Positions 14,001-27,400 of a DNA stretch of 64,000 nucleotides are shown piece after piece. Every line of letters starts with the position of its first letter. Within the stretch, counting starts at the first letter, position 1. The notes below the pieces were generated by a model. The model was not told the origin of the DNA and searched no databases. It saw nothing but the letters and a program-made list of their open reading frames with translations. Source of the stretch: Histoplasma ohiense (Eukaryota; Ascomycota; Eurotiomycetes; Onygenales; Ajellomycetaceae); assembly GCA_017607445.1 (NCBI GenBank), contig JAEVHH010000001.1, positions 2,046,001-2,110,000 of the forward strand, written 5' to 3'. A program made the translations under genes and the position numbers.

Positions 14001-17000
14001 TACATATATTATATTACCTAAACGGCGCAAACAAGAGTTCCGAAGCCCCTAGGAATGGGACCATAGTCGCTCATGTCACATCACTTGACACTGCGGACAT
14101 TCTCGCTGCTCGAACCAATCTGGTAGCCCTTCTTGGCAGCTGGCCAAGCATTTCTAGATCTGACGCCTGTAGTTTGCTTGTGTTCTTCGGGGAAACGATA
14201 CTACAATCATATGAGTTTAAAATGTGCGAAGCTGCTTTATCCATTTGTATTGAACTTACGACAGCTTTTATTGATCTTTGGACTACGGACGAAGACGACG
14301 AACTTTTTGAATCTGCTGTTGATCTTTACAACTGGTATGCGTTACTAGTTGAAGAAAGCTTGGGTTCCCCAAGAGTCCTGATAAGGATTGCTACGTTGAT
14401 GGGACGTATCCTTCGAGCTGACCCCTTGTATCCAAGGGACAGCTCGCGTCCCTCGCCCCGTACTATCCTGTTTAAGATCTTACACGACGGGGATCTTACT
14501 GTGAAGTTCCACTTGTCCGGGATTATTCCATCCGTGTTCGACGGCTTTATTTTAAAAGAACATGACGCCATATTTGACGATATTCTGGAGAACCTTCCTC
14601 GTGACCCTGACCGGAACGAAGGCATTGCATTACGCCTATATCTCCTAGCACAATTAGCGTCTAGATGGCATACCCTTCTACGCCGCGGAATATATCACAT
14701 ATTTGAAGCTCCCGGGCAACTGCCCAAATCAGCGCCATATGCAAAGGCTTGCTTGCAAGAGGTCGCGCGTTCCCTCAACCTCGATGATGCTAAAGAAATT
14801 TTTAGGCTCTTTGCCTCTCAGATGATATATACTTGGCTCGAAACGGAGTCTTTGGGGTCAATTCCGTTTACCATATTTGGTTATCAGGCGCTTAATGACT
14901 TACTAATAGATGTTGAGGACGAAGTTGTAGCCCAAATTGTGATGCGGGGCAAGGATCAAGAGATGACCGAGATTTCGAATTGTTTGGGTATGACCTTCCG
15001 AGGATTACTGGAGCACTGTTTTTATAAAGCCGAAGCATACTGTATTGCCCGCGACATAAGCATCCCACCTTCACAGGACAGCCAGCCAAAAGGAACCCAG
15101 GGTCGCATCAAGAAGATTCTGGGAGCTGAACAATTTGGTTCCTTGCTGGAAAGATATTTCCCTGAAACAATTGCCGTATTTTTCAAATGCGTGGATCAAA
15201 CAGAACAGATGGAAAGAGGCTTTGAAAAACGACCTGCTTTCAAATACGCTCTAGATATCTGGAAAGATATAGCGAAAAGAAGCTCATCAACGGCGGTTTT
15301 GCCAGCCAGCCAACAACCGTCCTTCCGAGCCAGATACCTCCTTGATGAGTTTGACTTTCTATGCACGCGGACCGGGTATGACCTGGAGACAATGTGGACA
15401 CCCGCTTTGGTTTGTTTTGTTGCAAGGACATTGATAGAATCCATTCATCCATCCCTGGGTTCGCTCCATGCTTGTGCAGTGATCCGAAAGCTCAAAATTC
15501 TAGTCTGCGTCGCTGGATCGGTGGTTCTTGATGAATATCCCCTAGAAATGTTGTTACATTTCCTAAGGTCATTTCTCTCTGATTTTCATTGTTCGGAAGA
15601 TGCTGTTGGGCTGTTTTGGTACCTCATCGACAAAGGCAGGCCATATCTACTGGAAAACCCTTATTTTATGGCAGGACTTGGGGTCTCGACTCTTGCCTCA
15701 CTTAGGGGGCTTCTCTCCTCTTCCCAGGAGAGCACTACTCAAGAAACACATTTCCGGTCATCAATATCCAAGGCTCAAATTTTCCATGACTGGTTTGCAA
15801 AGTTTTTGGACGAGTATGAATCTCCGAAACTTAGCAAGGAATCCGGGAAATCATTCCGAACTATTGTGCAATCAGCTCAACGCATTAATTTGGTCGGAAG
15901 CGCTTCAAAAGGTACATATGAGGGTGAACTTCTAGTAGGTCTTTTGCAAGATAGCGCGCCCGGAGAGAGACTATTGAGTGCTCCAGCCACTGATTTGGTC
16001 TTTTCTCTTATCTGTAATGACTTCCAAAGACCTAAAGACTTCCGAGATGATATTTTAGGGGAAGACAAGGTTGCAGCAGCGAACGCGGTAACTGTTTGGA
16101 ACACCATACAACGTCGTGATCATAGTTCCGGTTATCGCCTCTGGGCTGCTCGTGTATTGGGCCGGGCGTATGCGTCGACGGGAGTGGTCAATGATTCGAT
16201 GCTCAAGGAAACGCAATCATCTCCCCCCGATGATATTCCAGAACGAGTTAGATTGACATCCAAAATTTCTATTATCAGGATACTTTATAATTCGTTATTT
16301 TCAAATAGTCGTCGGGATATTGGACTCGCGGAGCGAGCCTTGCAGCAAATTTTCACCAGCCTCCATTCTGAACCCGATCTCGGAGAATGCACGTCAGCCA
16401 TTCCTAGTTCACTTGTTAAAGCGCTTACCTGGACGCCATATTTATGTCCTGACCTTTCCCTAACCGCTCTCCAGAGGGCACAATTCAACCACGATGTTCG
16501 GTGGATTGCCGATGCACCTGCTGAGGAATGGGCCCGTGATTTCACTCTCTGTTTATCGGTCCGGGAAGCCACCAATTCTGTAGTTGGCACCTTACCAAAA
16601 GTTCTTTTTGAGATACCGGCTCTTGCGATGAAACTCCTACCATATATTCTACATGACAGGCTTCTCTCCGAATATGAGGGTAAACGGATTGTTCGTCAAG
16701 CTGTCTCCGATGTATTTCGACAAGCATTCCGTGATGTTCGGCAAACCACCTTCCCACATATCCGGCTAATTATTCATTGTATTCTGCATTTAAGGCACCA
16801 AAAAATCCCTCACGAGCAGACCATGAATCAGCGAGATGCCTGGCTTGACATTGATTACCTGCAAGCTGCGCATGCAGCAGCGCAGTGTAAAATGTACAAA
16901 ACTTCCCTTCTTTTCGTAGAAATCCATTTCTCGCGGACTTCGTCAACTCGACGGTTAGCAGTTTCAAAGTTGCCTGACTCCTTATTGCTCCTCCACGACA

Positions 17001-20000
17001 TTTTCAAAAACATCGAGGACCCTGATCTATTCTACGGTATTCAGCAAAGCGCCACTCTAGATTCCGTCCTTGAAAAACTCCAACATGAGAGTGCTGGGTT
17101 TGGGCTCAAAAATCTATCATTCCAAAGTGCCAATTATGAGGCTGAAATGAAGCTCTCTGGCACTATAAGGGAAACAAGCACCCTCGGACTTATACGAGCA
17201 CTAAATACCACAAATTTCCAAGGTGTTGCAAGTGCAATGTTTACTGCACCCACAAGTAATGGCAAGAGGACTGAAGTCTTTGAAAACATGCTTTCAACTT
17301 CGCTTCACCTACAGCAGTGGGATATCCCGGTGCCTTCTATCTCACCCTCCGCCGCTGGAAACGTATTCAAAGTCCTGCAAAGTTTGAACTCGTCAGACGA
17401 CAAATTGCAGGTAGCCCGAATTTTGGACAACAGTTTTTTAGAAGTGCTCCGTAATTTGGAGAAGAATCAGTCCCACGTTGAGCTTCGTGATATGATGAGA
17501 GCGATAGGAATATTAGCTGAAATAGATCAGGTCATGTGTTCTCAAAATCTGGATCAGTTACAAGATGCATGGGAAAGAATACAAGCTAAGGGATCGTGGC
17601 TGAAGTTTGAGAGGTTCGTGCGATCCTTATCCTATGTGGCATTTACTATGAATGGTTCAACTCACCTTATATACATCATTAGTTTCCGGGATGTAAGCCT
17701 GATTCTCTCAAGCCATGAAGCTTTGTTTTCGTTGATCAATCGGCAACCTCACATAAAATCCATGCTTAGTGTAAGCTCCCATGATGCTCAACTATTGGAG
17801 GTTAAAACTATCCGAGAATCCCTCAAAATAAGTAGGGAACATGACGAACACCAGGCGTCTTTGAAATCCGCGATTTCGCTTTCGAAACTGATCAAACCCT
17901 GCGCTGAACTGGGCGTATTTATTGACGCTGCAGCAACATTTGATTTGGCAAATGTGCTCTGGGACCAGGGGGAGATGACGACCTCAATCCAGATGTTACA
18001 ACAGCTTAGTGAGCAGAACGACCTCCAGAATCAATCTATTGCAGTGAACAAGGCGGAGATTTTGGCTAGTCTAGTAGGTAACAGTGAACGTCCATTTGAG
18101 GGAGTGAATTTTATACTTACTGTCTTAGGGTCGCCATGTTGCGGAAGCTAGGTTACAAAAGCCGGATACGATTATGCAGGAATATCTTCTTCCCGCAATA
18201 AAAGAGTTAAAGGGTAAATCCGAAGGGGAGGAAGCTGGGCGGGTATTCCATGAATTTGCAGTTTTCTGTGACCAACAACTTCAGAATCCAGACAGCCTGG
18301 AAGATTTCAGGAGAATTGAACAAATTCGTCATCGAAAAGAGAGAGAAGTATTAGATCTCGAGGAAATGATAGAGTCGGCAAGAAACAAAGAGAGAGAGTC
18401 ACTTCTGATGCACATATCCAGAGCGAAACAGTGGTTTGAACTGGATGACAAAGAGTACCAGCGGCTGAAGGAGAGTCGGGTATCTTTCCTCCGCCAGTGC
18501 CTAGAAAAATATCTCCTTTCCTTGAAGGCCTCCGATAAGTTCAAGAACAATGTTCTAAGGTTCTGTGCTCTCTGGTTAGACAATTCGGAGAGCGAAGCAG
18601 CCAATGGGGCTGTCGCGAAATACATTAACGCTGTGCCCAGTCGGATGTTTGCGCCATTGATGAATCAATTATCGTCGCGTCTGCTTGATGTTGAGGATAG
18701 TTTCCAGCCGCTGCTGGCAAATCTTATTTTCCGGATTTGCAGGGAACATCCATACCATGGAATGTATCAAATATTCAACAGCAGCAGATCCACGCGTGGT
18801 AGAGACCATATGGGCACTTCCCGATACCGAGCCGCCAATAGCTTAGTTGACCGTCTGAAAGTAGATCCGAAGGCGTGTGCTACGTGGCTCACTCTACACA
18901 ACACAAATGTCATATACGTGAGGTTTGCAACGGACAGGCTAGACAATGGACTCAAGAGCGGTTCAAAGGTTGCACTTAGAAAGACGGTCGCCGGACAACG
19001 ATTAGAACAAGACATCAGAAGACAGCGTATTCCACCCCCAACCATGAAAATTGATCTCCGAATTGATTGCGATTACAGCCAAATACCCCGTATTGTGAGG
19101 TATCTCCCGGAATTCACTGTCGCATCTGGTGTCAGTGCTCCCAAAATCGTCTCCGCTATCGCTTCAGACGGGCTTTTATATAGACAACTCGTAAGTCATG
19201 ATAACGAGCTATTGTTGGGAATACATTTTACTGACATATATATATCCAGTTTAAAGGAGGTAATGATGACTTGCGGCAAGATGCCATTATGGAACAAGTC
19301 TTTGAACAAGTCAGTGACTTGTTGCGAGAGAATCGGGCTACCCAGCAACGCAACTTAGGCATCAGAACATATAGAGTGCTGCCTCTAACTACGGGTGCGG
19401 GAATCATCGAATTTGTGCAAAATACAATTCCATTAACCGACTATCTAATGCCCGCCCACCAAAAACAATTTCCCAAAGATATGAAGCCCAACGCCTGTCG
19501 GAAGCTTATCAGCGATGCGCAACAAAAATCATTGGAGAATAGAGTAAAAGTGTTCCGTGAGGTAATAAACCAGTTCCACCCGGTCATGAGGTTCTTCTTT
19601 ATGGAGAGGTTCAAAGAGCCAGACGATTGGTTCAGCAAACGGCTTGCGTACACACGAAGCACTGCTGCCATTTCCATGCTGGGTCATGTGCTCGGCTTGG
19701 GCGATAGACATGGCCATAATATCCTACTTGATGAGAAGACAGGTGAAGTAGTCCATATCGATCTAGGAGTAGCCTTTGAACAAGGACGCGTCCTACCAAT
19801 CCCCGAGGTGGTGCCTTTCCGTTTGACTCGTGATCTCGTTGATGGTATGGGCGTGACCAAAACAGAGGGAGTTTTCAGGCGCTGCTGCGAATTCACCCTT
19901 GAAGCTCTGCGCCGAGAGTCATATAGCATTATGACGATTCTGGACGTTCTTCGTTATGACCCCCTTTATAGTTGGTCGTTGTCTCCACTGCGTATCAAAA

Positions 20001-20298
20001 AAATGCAAGACACCCAGGAGGCCGCTGAGGGCGCGGCTCACGTCAATGAAAGTGGCAAGAACAAGAACCCAAATGAGCCGAGTGAGGCTGATCGAGCCTT
20101 GACAGTTGTTGCAAAGAAGCTTGGGAAGACGCTTAGTGTCGCTGCTACTGTTAATGAATTGATTCAACAGGCGACAGATGAACGGAATCTTGCTCTTCTG
20201 TATTGCGGTTAGTTATTCCCTGGATGTTTTGTGATTGTTGAACAATACTAACTCGCGTTCTACTTTTTTTCACTCTAGGTTGGGCGGCATATGCTTAA
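11095..20298 (+). CDS. tel1: Serine/threonine kinase Tel1 (ATM family PIKK)
   Basis: DNA-damage and telomere-length kinase recruited by MRN to double-strand breaks. Model: 11095-11173, 11240-11282, 11350-12711, 12765-13096, 13158-17613, 17683-18073, 18129-19190, 19250-20207, 20279-20298 = 2900 aa. The early joins give GLEDLKHIFLRNRQ and KLNNLTDKEYHKIF, the fungal Tel1 N-terminal motif. The join at 13096/13158 gives RNSWTLTDRV, leading into the conserved IATFARPLD-type segment. The kinase core is clear: RQLFKGGNDDLRQD, LGDRHGHNILLDE with the catalytic Asp/Asn, and HIDLGVAFEQG as the DFG equivalent. The last exon completes the FATC tail LLYCGWAAYA. The intron 17614-17682 is 69 bp, in frame and open; if retained the protein is 2923 aa. 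The start is the ATG giving MKEVSLEDALRAIGSDLQRN. Confidence 0.93.
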
Positions 20299-20776
20299 TT
20301 AGATACCCCGAATGATTTTATTGCACAAAATATTTGGCTACATATGGGATTCTTGGGTTAAATATATTCAGATGTGTGTGTTCGTGCAGTTGTTTATATT
20401 GATAAATACTAGTACAAAGTGAAGGTGTACAAAATCGATACCCAGCACATAGTTCTAAATCGTCTTTATAGAATAACATACTCAGTAGACCTTTCAGTTT
20501 GTCGTATTTCTCGTTCCCCGTATGCCGTATTTTCTCGTTTCCAAGGTTAGCTTCTGGCAGCACGCGCGTATCCCGGCTAGAGTTCAGTGCTTCAGTCCAA
20601 TGAAACACCCAACAACTTAAAGGTGAACTCGATTTTTCTCTGAGTTTTCGCATGGTGTTCTTTGCTCCTTTGGCCTTTGTTTTTTCAACAAGTGTAACGT
20701 GCTGCCATCATTGATTTTCTTCCTTCCGCTTGTTTATTTTTGAGTTTCATCATTCCGGCGCGCATTGGGCGGATAA
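20299..20776. other. Intergenic, tel1 to CofD-like gene
   Basis: 478 bp between two genes on the same strand, holding the tel1 3' UTR and the next promoter. No further gene is seen. Confidence 0.5.
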
Positions 20777-22455
20777 ATGGTCACACCAAGGGGAATCGTT
20801 GTATTTTCTGGCGGAAGCGCAGCGAATAGCCTTGTAGATGTATTCGGTGCGGTCCGCCAAAGTAAGGAGTGTCCTCTCAGCTATATAATTCCCATTAGTG
20901 ATAATGGCGGTTCTTCTTCCGAGTTGATTCGGGTGTTTGGTGGGCCTGGAATTGGTGATGTACGGAGTAAGTTACTTTATACATGTCATCTTTTGTTCTG
21001 TAACTACGATTCTAGGATGGCAGTCGTTCGTATCTGTACAGCCCATATCGCAAAGTATCTTTTAAAAGCCCACGCCTAATATAAAACTTGATAGGTAGGC
21101 TCGTCCGTCTGATTCCTGAATGCCCTCCACACTCTGAGAGGGCAGCGCTTAAAACGTTCTTCAACCATCGTTTAGCCCCATCAGCGAGCACAGCGCATGC
21201 TGAATGGTATTCCATAGTCGAGGGGACGTCGCCCTTGTGGGAAGCTATATCCCCGGCAAAGAGGGAACTGATCCGCTCCTTTTTGAATCTCCTCAACCTG
21301 GAAATCCTTAAGCGTGCAAGACCGCCGTCTTCAACATTTGACTTCACCTCTGCTAGTGTAGGCAATCTGTTTTTGACAGGCGCACGCCTCTTCAGTGGCA
21401 GTCTCGAGAGTGCCATATACCTGCTGGGCAGCATCTGCTCAGTCCCCACAGACGATGTCCGTGTAATCCCCGCTATAAACTCCACGTTTTCCCACCACAT
21501 ATCGGCCTCTCTAGTTGATGGCTCAGTCATCGTCGGCCAGAACAGCATTTCCCATCCAAGTGAAGCAACAGCTATCCAGCCAATCCCATCACTCAGAAGG
21601 CCCAGCCTCCTCCTTGCTGATGGCGACGACGCTTGCTCTGATTCTGATGACCTCCCATACAATGAAAGCCACCTCCCAGGCTCTCTTCCAACACTGCGCA
21701 ACAAGAACATAACCTTCAGCAAAACCGGGACAGAAGATCTCCCCTGCCGCATCTCTCGGCTTTGGTACATAAACCCCTATGGTCAAGAGATTAGACCCCC
21801 AGCCAACCCCCGTGTTCTAGATGCGTTGTATTCATCACAGGCCATAATATACAGTATCGGCTCACTCTACACGTCTATAATACCTTGCATCATCCTCAAG
21901 GGTGTGGGAAAAGCTATTTATAACAGCGGTGCCCGGCAGAAGATCCTGATATTGAACGGATCCATAGACCGCGAGACAGGACCAGCAAGGCAGCCCTTCA
22001 CCGCAGCAGATTTTATCGAAGCCATTGTCCGTGCTGGCGAGGAAAGTCGGGGCCTCAAGTACCATCATTTAACACGTTTGAACGAAGATAAAACGTCTGA
22101 GAGTTCCACGGACACCCAGCCAGCAGTTTCGCTGCCGTATACGTCATACGTTACTCACATCTTGCATCTGGAGGGCCCTGGAACGCCACCTGTAGACCGC
22201 GAACGTTTGGCTGGGATGGGGATTGAATGTGTGCGATTGTATGGGAGGAAGGTGGAGGAGAATGAATCGGGTGTGGTGGTTGGGATGCGGTATGACCCAA
22301 CGGCACTTACACAGGCGTTGGAAGTTGTACTGGGTAAAAAAGGCGATGCGATAGTTAGAGGCGGGCTGGCCGCGGCGAGGAGTAGGCGGAATACATTGGA
22401 GCCATTGGGAGGGGTCGGCAGCGTTGGGCCTAAGGGAAGCAGTGGCGCTTTGTAA
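20777..22455 (+). CDS. CofD/YvcK-like (UPF0052) protein
   Basis: Two exons, 20777-20966 and 21095-22455, 516 aa; the 128-bp intron starts GTAAGT and ends GATAG and the join gives IGDVRSRLVRLIPECPP. The family fold is a Rossmann-like nucleotide/phospholactate-binding domain. Visible family blocks are GIVVFSGGSAANSL near the N-terminus, ISDNGGSSSELIRVFGG, the SFLN...ASVGNLFLTGARLF block, ASLVDGSVIVGQNSI, and YSIGSLYTSIIPCIILKGVG. Bacterial relatives are CofD (F420 synthesis) and YvcK (cell-wall and carbon regulation). Fungi are not known to make F420, so the substrate is unknown and no reaction is claimed. The C-terminal 40 residues are basic and low in complexity. The gene converges on the slx8-like gene. 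Confidence 0.85.
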
Positions 22456-22811
22456 AACAGCCAAGTCAATTCGATAAAGATACATACACAAACGAGTATA
22501 ATTTTGTTTATTTAACAGATACTGTCGATGGCACAATCACCTGTGTGGCTGTTTATCTGCTCTATGGATCACGCAGTGAAAGAGAAGATAACCATCGATA
22601 AGCCTGTTAAAACAGTGCTAGAATAACACGCCGGATATCTTCCGAAACAAATCTGATGCCTTGAAAACAAACAATGCAATGCAAGAAGCAGTAAAACCAT
22701 ACAAGTCCCTTTGTATCCTGTGTTCCCGAATATCCAGATTTAAAACTCCGTCACATCATGCAAACGCCAGGAATCCAATCCTGTGTCCCGCTACGCTATG
22801 AAAATAAAATA
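22456..22811. other. Convergent 3' intergenic region
   Basis: 356 bp between the stop codons of two converging genes. It should hold both 3' UTRs; nothing else is recognised. Confidence 0.5.
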
Positions 22812-23564
22812 TTAGAATGTTCCACCACCGGATTTTAGATCCTTTCTTGTCAAAAGATTCAATTGGAGAGGAACAAGGTTTCGTTTCGGTCCATAAGTAT
22901 CTACGCGCGAAAGTGTTTGACGACAGACAGGGCACCTGCCACGAGGTGCCTTACCATGGCCATCATGCACACTTCTTTCTTCGCCAAATCGAAGGGTGTC
23001 GGTGATGCATTTGTGACAGAAGAGATGGCCTAGAGAAGACGCATATTAGATTGGGTTGATTCATTGATTCTTGATCGAGTTAGAGGCAAGGTACATACCA
23101 CAAATGGTAGATGTGGCGTCAACACAAGTATCCATACAAACAGGACACTTGTACGCTATCAGCGTTGATCGGCCCACAGCACCAACAACTGTATTTTGAG
23201 CCTTTACGGCATCTTCGCGTTGTTTCGAAAGAACCTTAGCCAGAGATACCTTGTCGTTTACCTCCGTGAGATCGATCGACTCGATGTCTGTATCGTTATC
23301 TAAACTGCTGACCTGGTTGTGATGCCGTGTTTGGTGCGCCGAGGGCCCGGCGACAGAAGAAGTGTCAACTCGTCGTCTTTTAGGGGATGGGGATCTTTCC
23401 ATGACAGCGAATGATCGTGGGCTCCTCGCCCGAAAAACATACATGTTCGACGAGTTTTGATCCGCGAAAGGTGGCGGCGAAGAGGTAGTAAGGTCAACAA
23501 AAGAATCGCTATTCATGGGTGGAAGCAAGATGATAGAGGGAAAATGTATGGTAGTTAATGACAA
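22812..23564 (-). CDS. slx8: Slx8-like SUMO-targeted RING E3 ubiquitin ligase
   Basis: Exons 23564-23099 and 23029-22812 on the minus strand, 227 aa, intron 69 bp. The RING starts at residue 140 (YKCPVCMDTCVDATSTICG). The splice restores GHLFCHKCITDTL, followed after a loop by RCPVCRQTL: a full C3HC4 RING near the C-terminus, as in Slx8/RNF4. Two SUMO-interacting motif candidates, FVDLT (about residue 22) and SIDLTEV (about residue 97, followed by acidic residues), precede the RING. A basic NLS-like PKRRRVD lies at 61-67. These features fit a nuclear ligase that ubiquitinates sumoylated proteins during DNA repair. The start could also be the second Met at 23516 (MNSDSFVDL), which keeps both SIMs. 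Assignment to Slx8 rather than another small RING protein is inferred from the SIM plus RING layout. Confidence 0.75.
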
Positions 23565-24439
23565 AATTTGATTGTAGCGTTACTTCGTCCAGAATAGTCC
23601 CGTAGAAAACCTGGCCATGCGAAAAGAGAGTGTGGAATGCGAACTTTGAATTCCCTAATTCAGATTATGAGTGGCCGCGAAAATATTTAAGATCTCCAAT
23701 CCGCACAAGTTTACCACAGGTCGAGTCGAGCCGGGGTGAACAAGGAGCACGAGGCTCAACCAATTTATACGGTGGCTGGAGATGAAAGGCGAATCCAGCT
23801 GGTGGTGACGACCGACGAAAGTTGTTCCGAATCACACGACAAATCCTAGGCTGTATTATTGTATACGTGCATCTGAATAGGAGCTCTGTCGGTGCTGGTG
23901 CTTCAGTTGCTGAAATTCCAGCTTGGACATAATACCCGTACAGCAAGTAAGGAGAAGTCTGCTAAAGTTTCGTGGGACAAGACATTCAATATGAACCAAT
24001 AACTAAATACCGGAAATTTGGAGTTCCGGTAACTTATCCTGGAGAGCAGTCAAAGGAGGCGAGCCTTGCCCGGGAGTCCTGGAGATTTGCTTGGAGGGAG
24101 TTGATGGGACCAACAGGCAGGACAAGAGTGGGGAGAATGAACGACGACGGAAACTTGAGTTTGTTGGCTCCGAAGAAAGGCGGACAGCAAGCGAGGAGCC
24201 AGGCCAAGGAGTGTAGTAAATTATGGGGAGAGGTGAGTTTTTGATGAACATTCAACAATGAACAGCGATCCAGGCGGTTGATTTGGGGATATTGCGGAAC
24301 ATTATTATTCCGACAAGCGCTCATCAACGTCACAGGATGCCATTTCGGCGTAATGGACGGGAACAGTTAGGGTTGATGTCTTTTCACTTGCGCATTTGCA
24401 CCATGCCATTGTAGCTGGAGCTCGTCTCATCGCATAAGG
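23565..24439. promoter_or_regulatory. Divergent upstream region slx8-like / mip1
   Basis: 875 bp between two start codons facing away from each other. Open frames of 82 to 99 codons occur on both strands (for example 23972-24244 plus and 24034-24333 minus), but none shows a recognisable domain or a supportable splice partner. Read as two 5' flanks; a small unrecognised gene cannot be excluded. Confidence 0.4.
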
Positions 24440-27400
24440 ATGCTCCTGTCGTCATGCGCAACCTCGAGGGGCGTGCTTCGGATATCCTCAAAACCTCTTC
24501 GCCTACCAGTTTTAACCCGGACCACCAGACATCAACGTTTGGACTTCCGATGGTATACTGCCGAAGCGTCTGCTTCCCCTGGTGGGGGGGGAAAACTGCA
24601 GACACTAGCAGGTATGTTTGCGCTATGTTTTATCTCAATGCATGACTGCCTCGCTCACGACATATTTCTAGTTCCCTCCACCGCACGCTTTAATGAAATC
24701 GGAGTCCAGCAGTTAAGCAGCCATGTCCACTCGCAAATCTTTCTACGGGAACCCACTCCCCCCAATCCAGAATTAATCGCGCTTTCAAAGGATCATCTTT
24801 CTCGCCATGATTTGCTTGGTAAAACTCAGGAAGGCTCGAACCCAATTGCCTTTGATATTCCCCCTCTCGAAGGTCAAACGATGGATGAGCATTTTTACAA
24901 ATTAGGAATGGATTGTTCAGAACCTTACTTGACAAATGCAAAACAATATGCAAAGATTGATCTCCCACCCATACCGAAAAAGTGGATCAGGAGGAGTGGA
25001 TGGACGAAATATAATGCCAATGGGACAAGCGAGGCTGTTGATGCACCCAACGAAGAGATGATAACATTTGACACGGAAGTAATGTGGAAAGAATCTTCGT
25101 TTGCGGTAATGGCGTGTGCGGCGAGTCCTAGTGCATGGTATGCCTGGTTGTCACCTTATCTTCTCGGCGAGACAGAAAACGAACGACAGCTTATTCCGCT
25201 TGGTTCTCCATCTCAAGCCCGAATCATTGTCGGGCACAATGTTGGATATGACCGTGCAAGGACTTTGGAAGAATACAACATCAAGAAAACCCGCAACTTC
25301 TTCATTGATACTATGTCCCTTCACGTTGCCGTCAACGGGATGTGCTCCCAACAGCGGCCCACCTGGATGCGGCATAGGAAAAATCGAGATCTTAGGGATA
25401 AACTCCTCAAAGAAAATAATTCGATTGAACTTGCCGCGCTTCTTGAGAACAAACTGCTTACAGAAGAAGAGGAAGAGCTCTGGGTAGGCAGGAGCTCGGT
25501 CAACTCATTACGTGACGTTGCTAAATTCCACTGCAATGTTACAATAGATAAAGCCCAGCGAGATCATTTCGGTGATCTCGATCGCTCTGGTATCCTGGAG
25601 CGACTCGACGAGCTTCTAGATTATTGTGCAGCTGATGTTTCGATTACCCATCGTGTTTACAAACAGGTTTTCCCCAACTTTTTAGAGGTATGCCCGCATC
25701 CAGTTAGTTTTGGAGCTTTGCAACACCTTTCCTCTGTTATTTTGCCTGTAAACAATACCTGGGACGAATACTTGAAGAATGCGGAGGAGACCTATCAACG
25801 CCGCCTGGAATATGTACAGAAGCGGCTGGTGGAACTTTGCGACAGCGCGTTAGCCGTGAAGGATAAACCCGAAGTATACGAGAATGACCCATGGTTACGG
25901 CAATTGGACTGGTCCGGACAGGAAATAAGAATGGTTAAAGGGAGGAAGAAGGGTGACCCTCCTCGACCTGCTGCAAGACAGAAAATGCCTGGAATGCCAA
26001 AATGGTACAAAGCCCTTTTTCCGACAAGCACCTCCGCTATTAACCTGAGTGTTCGCACACGTTTGGCACCAATTCTCTTGAAACTCTCATGGCTTGGATA
26101 CCCACTTGTTTGGTCGGATGTACATGGATGGACTTTCCAGGTTCCCAAAGGAGAAATAAAGAACTTCGAGAACCAGGCAGTTGCCCCAAGTAACATGGCT
26201 GAAGAGAAGAATCTTAGTCTTCGAGATGATAGAGAGCATTTATATTTTAAACTCCCACACAAGGATGGACCCGACGCTCGCTGCTCGAGTCCGCTTGCGA
26301 AAGGGTATTTACAGTATTTTGAAGGAGGAAAACTTTCCTCCCAATTTGCCCTAGCTAAGGAAGCATTGGAAATGAACGCTTCGTGTTCTTACTGGATCAG
26401 TGCGAGGGACAGAATTATGAGCCAGATGGTAGTTTATCACAACGACATCGAACGACTTCAAAACAAATCGTCATCGAAATCCACCTTGAAGCAGGGCTAT
26501 ATATTACCGCAAATTATCCCAATGGGCACTATTACTCGACGAGCGGTGGAAAACACCTGGCTAACTGCGAGCAACGCTAAAGCTAATAGGGTGGGCTCCG
26601 AGCTTAAAGCCATGGTCAGGGCACCCCCAGGCTATGTTTTTGTTGGCGCAGACGTGGATTCTGAGGAGCTCTGGATTGCCAGCCTTGTGGGAGACGCACA
26701 GTTTCAGATTCACGGAGGTAACGCCATCGGCTTCATGACACTGGAAGGGACAAAATCAGCTGGTACAGATTTACATTCAAAAACGGCGAACATCCTGGGA
26801 ATCTCTCGGAACGATGCCAAAGTTTTCAATTATGGCCGAATATATGGGGCAGGCCTCAAATTTGCAGCCACGCTCCTTCGCCAATTTAACCCTTCTATGT
26901 CAGAACAAGAGACAAAACGGGTTGCTGCGAAACTATACAAGGAAACCAAGGGTACCCGAACCAATCGAAAGATATTGAGTGACAACCCTTTTTGGAGGGG
27001 AGGCACCGAATCATTCGTATTTAATAAGCTTGAGGAGTTCGCGGAACAAGAGAGACCGAGGACGCCTGTACTTGGAGCAGGTATTACGGAAGCGCTCATG
27101 CGCCGCTTCATCAACAAGGGTAGCTTCATGACATCGCGAATAAACTGGGCGATTCAATCATCCGGTGTGGACTATTTGCACCTGCTCATCATCTCCATGG
27201 ACTTCCTTATTCGGCGATTCAATTTGGACGCACGTCTCGCAATTACTGTCCACGATGAAATCAGATATTTGGTCAAAGAACATGACAAGTACCGCGCCGC
27301 GATGGCGTTACAGGTTGCGAACCTCTGGACTCGAGCTATGTTCTCGCAAGAGATGGGGATTGATGACCTCCCCCAGTCATGTGCGTATTTCTCTGCTGTC

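Noticed and set aside
21012..21770. 252-codon minus-strand frame opposite the CofD-like gene
   Set aside because: Shadow of a conserved coding strand; composition is atypical and no domain is visible.
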